NCBI GenBank assembly: GCA_003339415.1
Contig: PDHQ01000332.1
Location: forward strand, 1 to 35,113
DNA from: Ophiocordyceps camponoti-saundersi (nom. inval.)
Lineage: Eukaryota > Ascomycota > Sordariomycetes > Hypocreales > Ophiocordycipitaceae
Direction of reading: 5' to 3'
DNA length: 35,113 nucleotides
Part shown: positions 34,715-35,113 of the stretch, piece after piece
How the letters are laid out: every line of letters begins with the position of its first letter
Numbering within the stretch: the first letter of the stretch is position 1
Notes under the pieces: generated by a model
The model's database searches: none
What the model saw: only the letters and a program-made list of their open reading frames with translations
Told to the model about the DNA's origin: nothing
Position numbers and translations under genes: made by a program

Positions 34715-34916
34715 ATTAAGGTTTAAAATTAGTTAGTAACTTTTTTAGTTATTTTTTAGTTAGTTATAACTAACTGACTAAAGTCACGTTTTTTAGTAAC
34801 TAAATTAGTTACTAACTAACTAAAGTCACCTTAGTAACTAATCTTTAGTTATAACTTTTAGTTATTAGTTAGTTATAACTAACTAATAACTAAAAAAATT
34901 AGTTACTAACCTTAAT
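34715..34916. mobile_element. MITE-like palindromic insert, about 202 bp
   Basis: The ends are ATTAAGGTT and AACCTTAAT (34715-34723, 34908-34916), perfect inverted repeats that contain TA, so a TA target duplication is possible. The interior is built of AGTTAGT/ACTAACT units, including a perfect 18-bp palindrome at 34758-34775 and a perfect 40-bp palindrome at 34856-34895. GTCAC occurs twice and CTGAC once, so CpA survived here while the gypsy host is nearly free of it. Gypsy copy A lacks this segment. No coding capacity. A foldback element is the alternative. Confidence 0.6.
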
Positions 34917-35113
34917 TATTTTTTTATACTTTAAGTAAATACTATAATTTAAGCGCTCTTAAAATATATTTTTTTTAAAATTTTAGTTATTTTAATTCTT
35001 TTTTAAGAAAATATAATAGATATAGTATTTTTTTAAAAAAGGTATTATTATAATATTACTATATTAGTAAAGAAAATATAAATAAAATTATTTAATATTA
35101 TCTCTCTTTATTA
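34917..35113. other. AT-rich tail, probably gypsy copy D
   Basis: Very AT-rich. By position it should continue gypsy D, but I could not align it convincingly with copy A below 17330. No other feature is seen before the window ends. Confidence 0.35.

Noticed and set aside
1..35113. Mitochondrial DNA or an AT-rich bacterial genome
   Set aside because: No rRNA, tRNA or intact mitochondrial or bacterial genes are seen. The pattern is specific CpA/TpG loss with CpG retention over nested LTR retrotransposons, which is RIP in nuclear fungal DNA.

Overview
The window is nuclear DNA of a filamentous ascomycete (Pezizomycotina), from an AT-rich, gene-free compartment saturated by repeat-induced point mutation (RIP). 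CpA and TpG are almost absent on both strands and TpA is in great excess, while many CpG survive. ATG is therefore nearly missing, CAA, CAG and TGG have become stops, and no intact gene is visible on either strand. I found no tRNA, rRNA or host gene. The sequence cannot fix the species. An AT isochore, subtelomere or pericentromere would all fit.

The readable content is a set of nested transposable elements, recognised from repeat pairs, target-site duplications (TSDs) and degenerate translations. Bases 1-6231 and 8104-9049 are unclassified RIP-decayed sequence, split by a 1.84-kb element (6246-8089) with a 14-bp TSD and an ATT-rich end. Bases 9050-12040 are a pair of 441-bp direct repeats around a pyrimidine-rich core. 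Bases 12159-22721 are a Ty3/gypsy element on the minus strand (GTTAG TSD, 319/327-bp LTRs). It is split by a 673-bp solo LTR of another family (15949-16621, TGCTT TSD) and by a second, internally deleted copy of the same gypsy family (18304-22243, AGAGT TSD). Without these guests it would be about 5.94 kb.

Bases 22727-24247 are unclassified. A third gypsy copy, on the plus strand, starts at 24248 and runs off the window. It is split by a 9.18-kb Ty1/copia element (25005-34188, TTTAA TSD, two 302-bp LTRs) and, further on, by a 202-bp palindromic MITE-like insert (34715-34916). The copia carries recognisable integrase, reverse transcriptase and RNase H. Between its RT and RNase H sits a second, inverted copy of the 1.85-kb element (29750-31614), with a 16-bp TSD.

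The nesting gives a relative history: gypsy copies first, then copia, solo LTR and the second gypsy copy, then the 1.85-kb element. The most notable signals are this short element family with long TSDs, the GCA-context survivors of RIP (including one 9-mer shared by unrelated elements), and CpG-to-TpA conversion between copies. Element boundaries rest on pairwise comparison by eye. Protein calls rest on degenerate translation in which RIP-type substitutions were allowed for.
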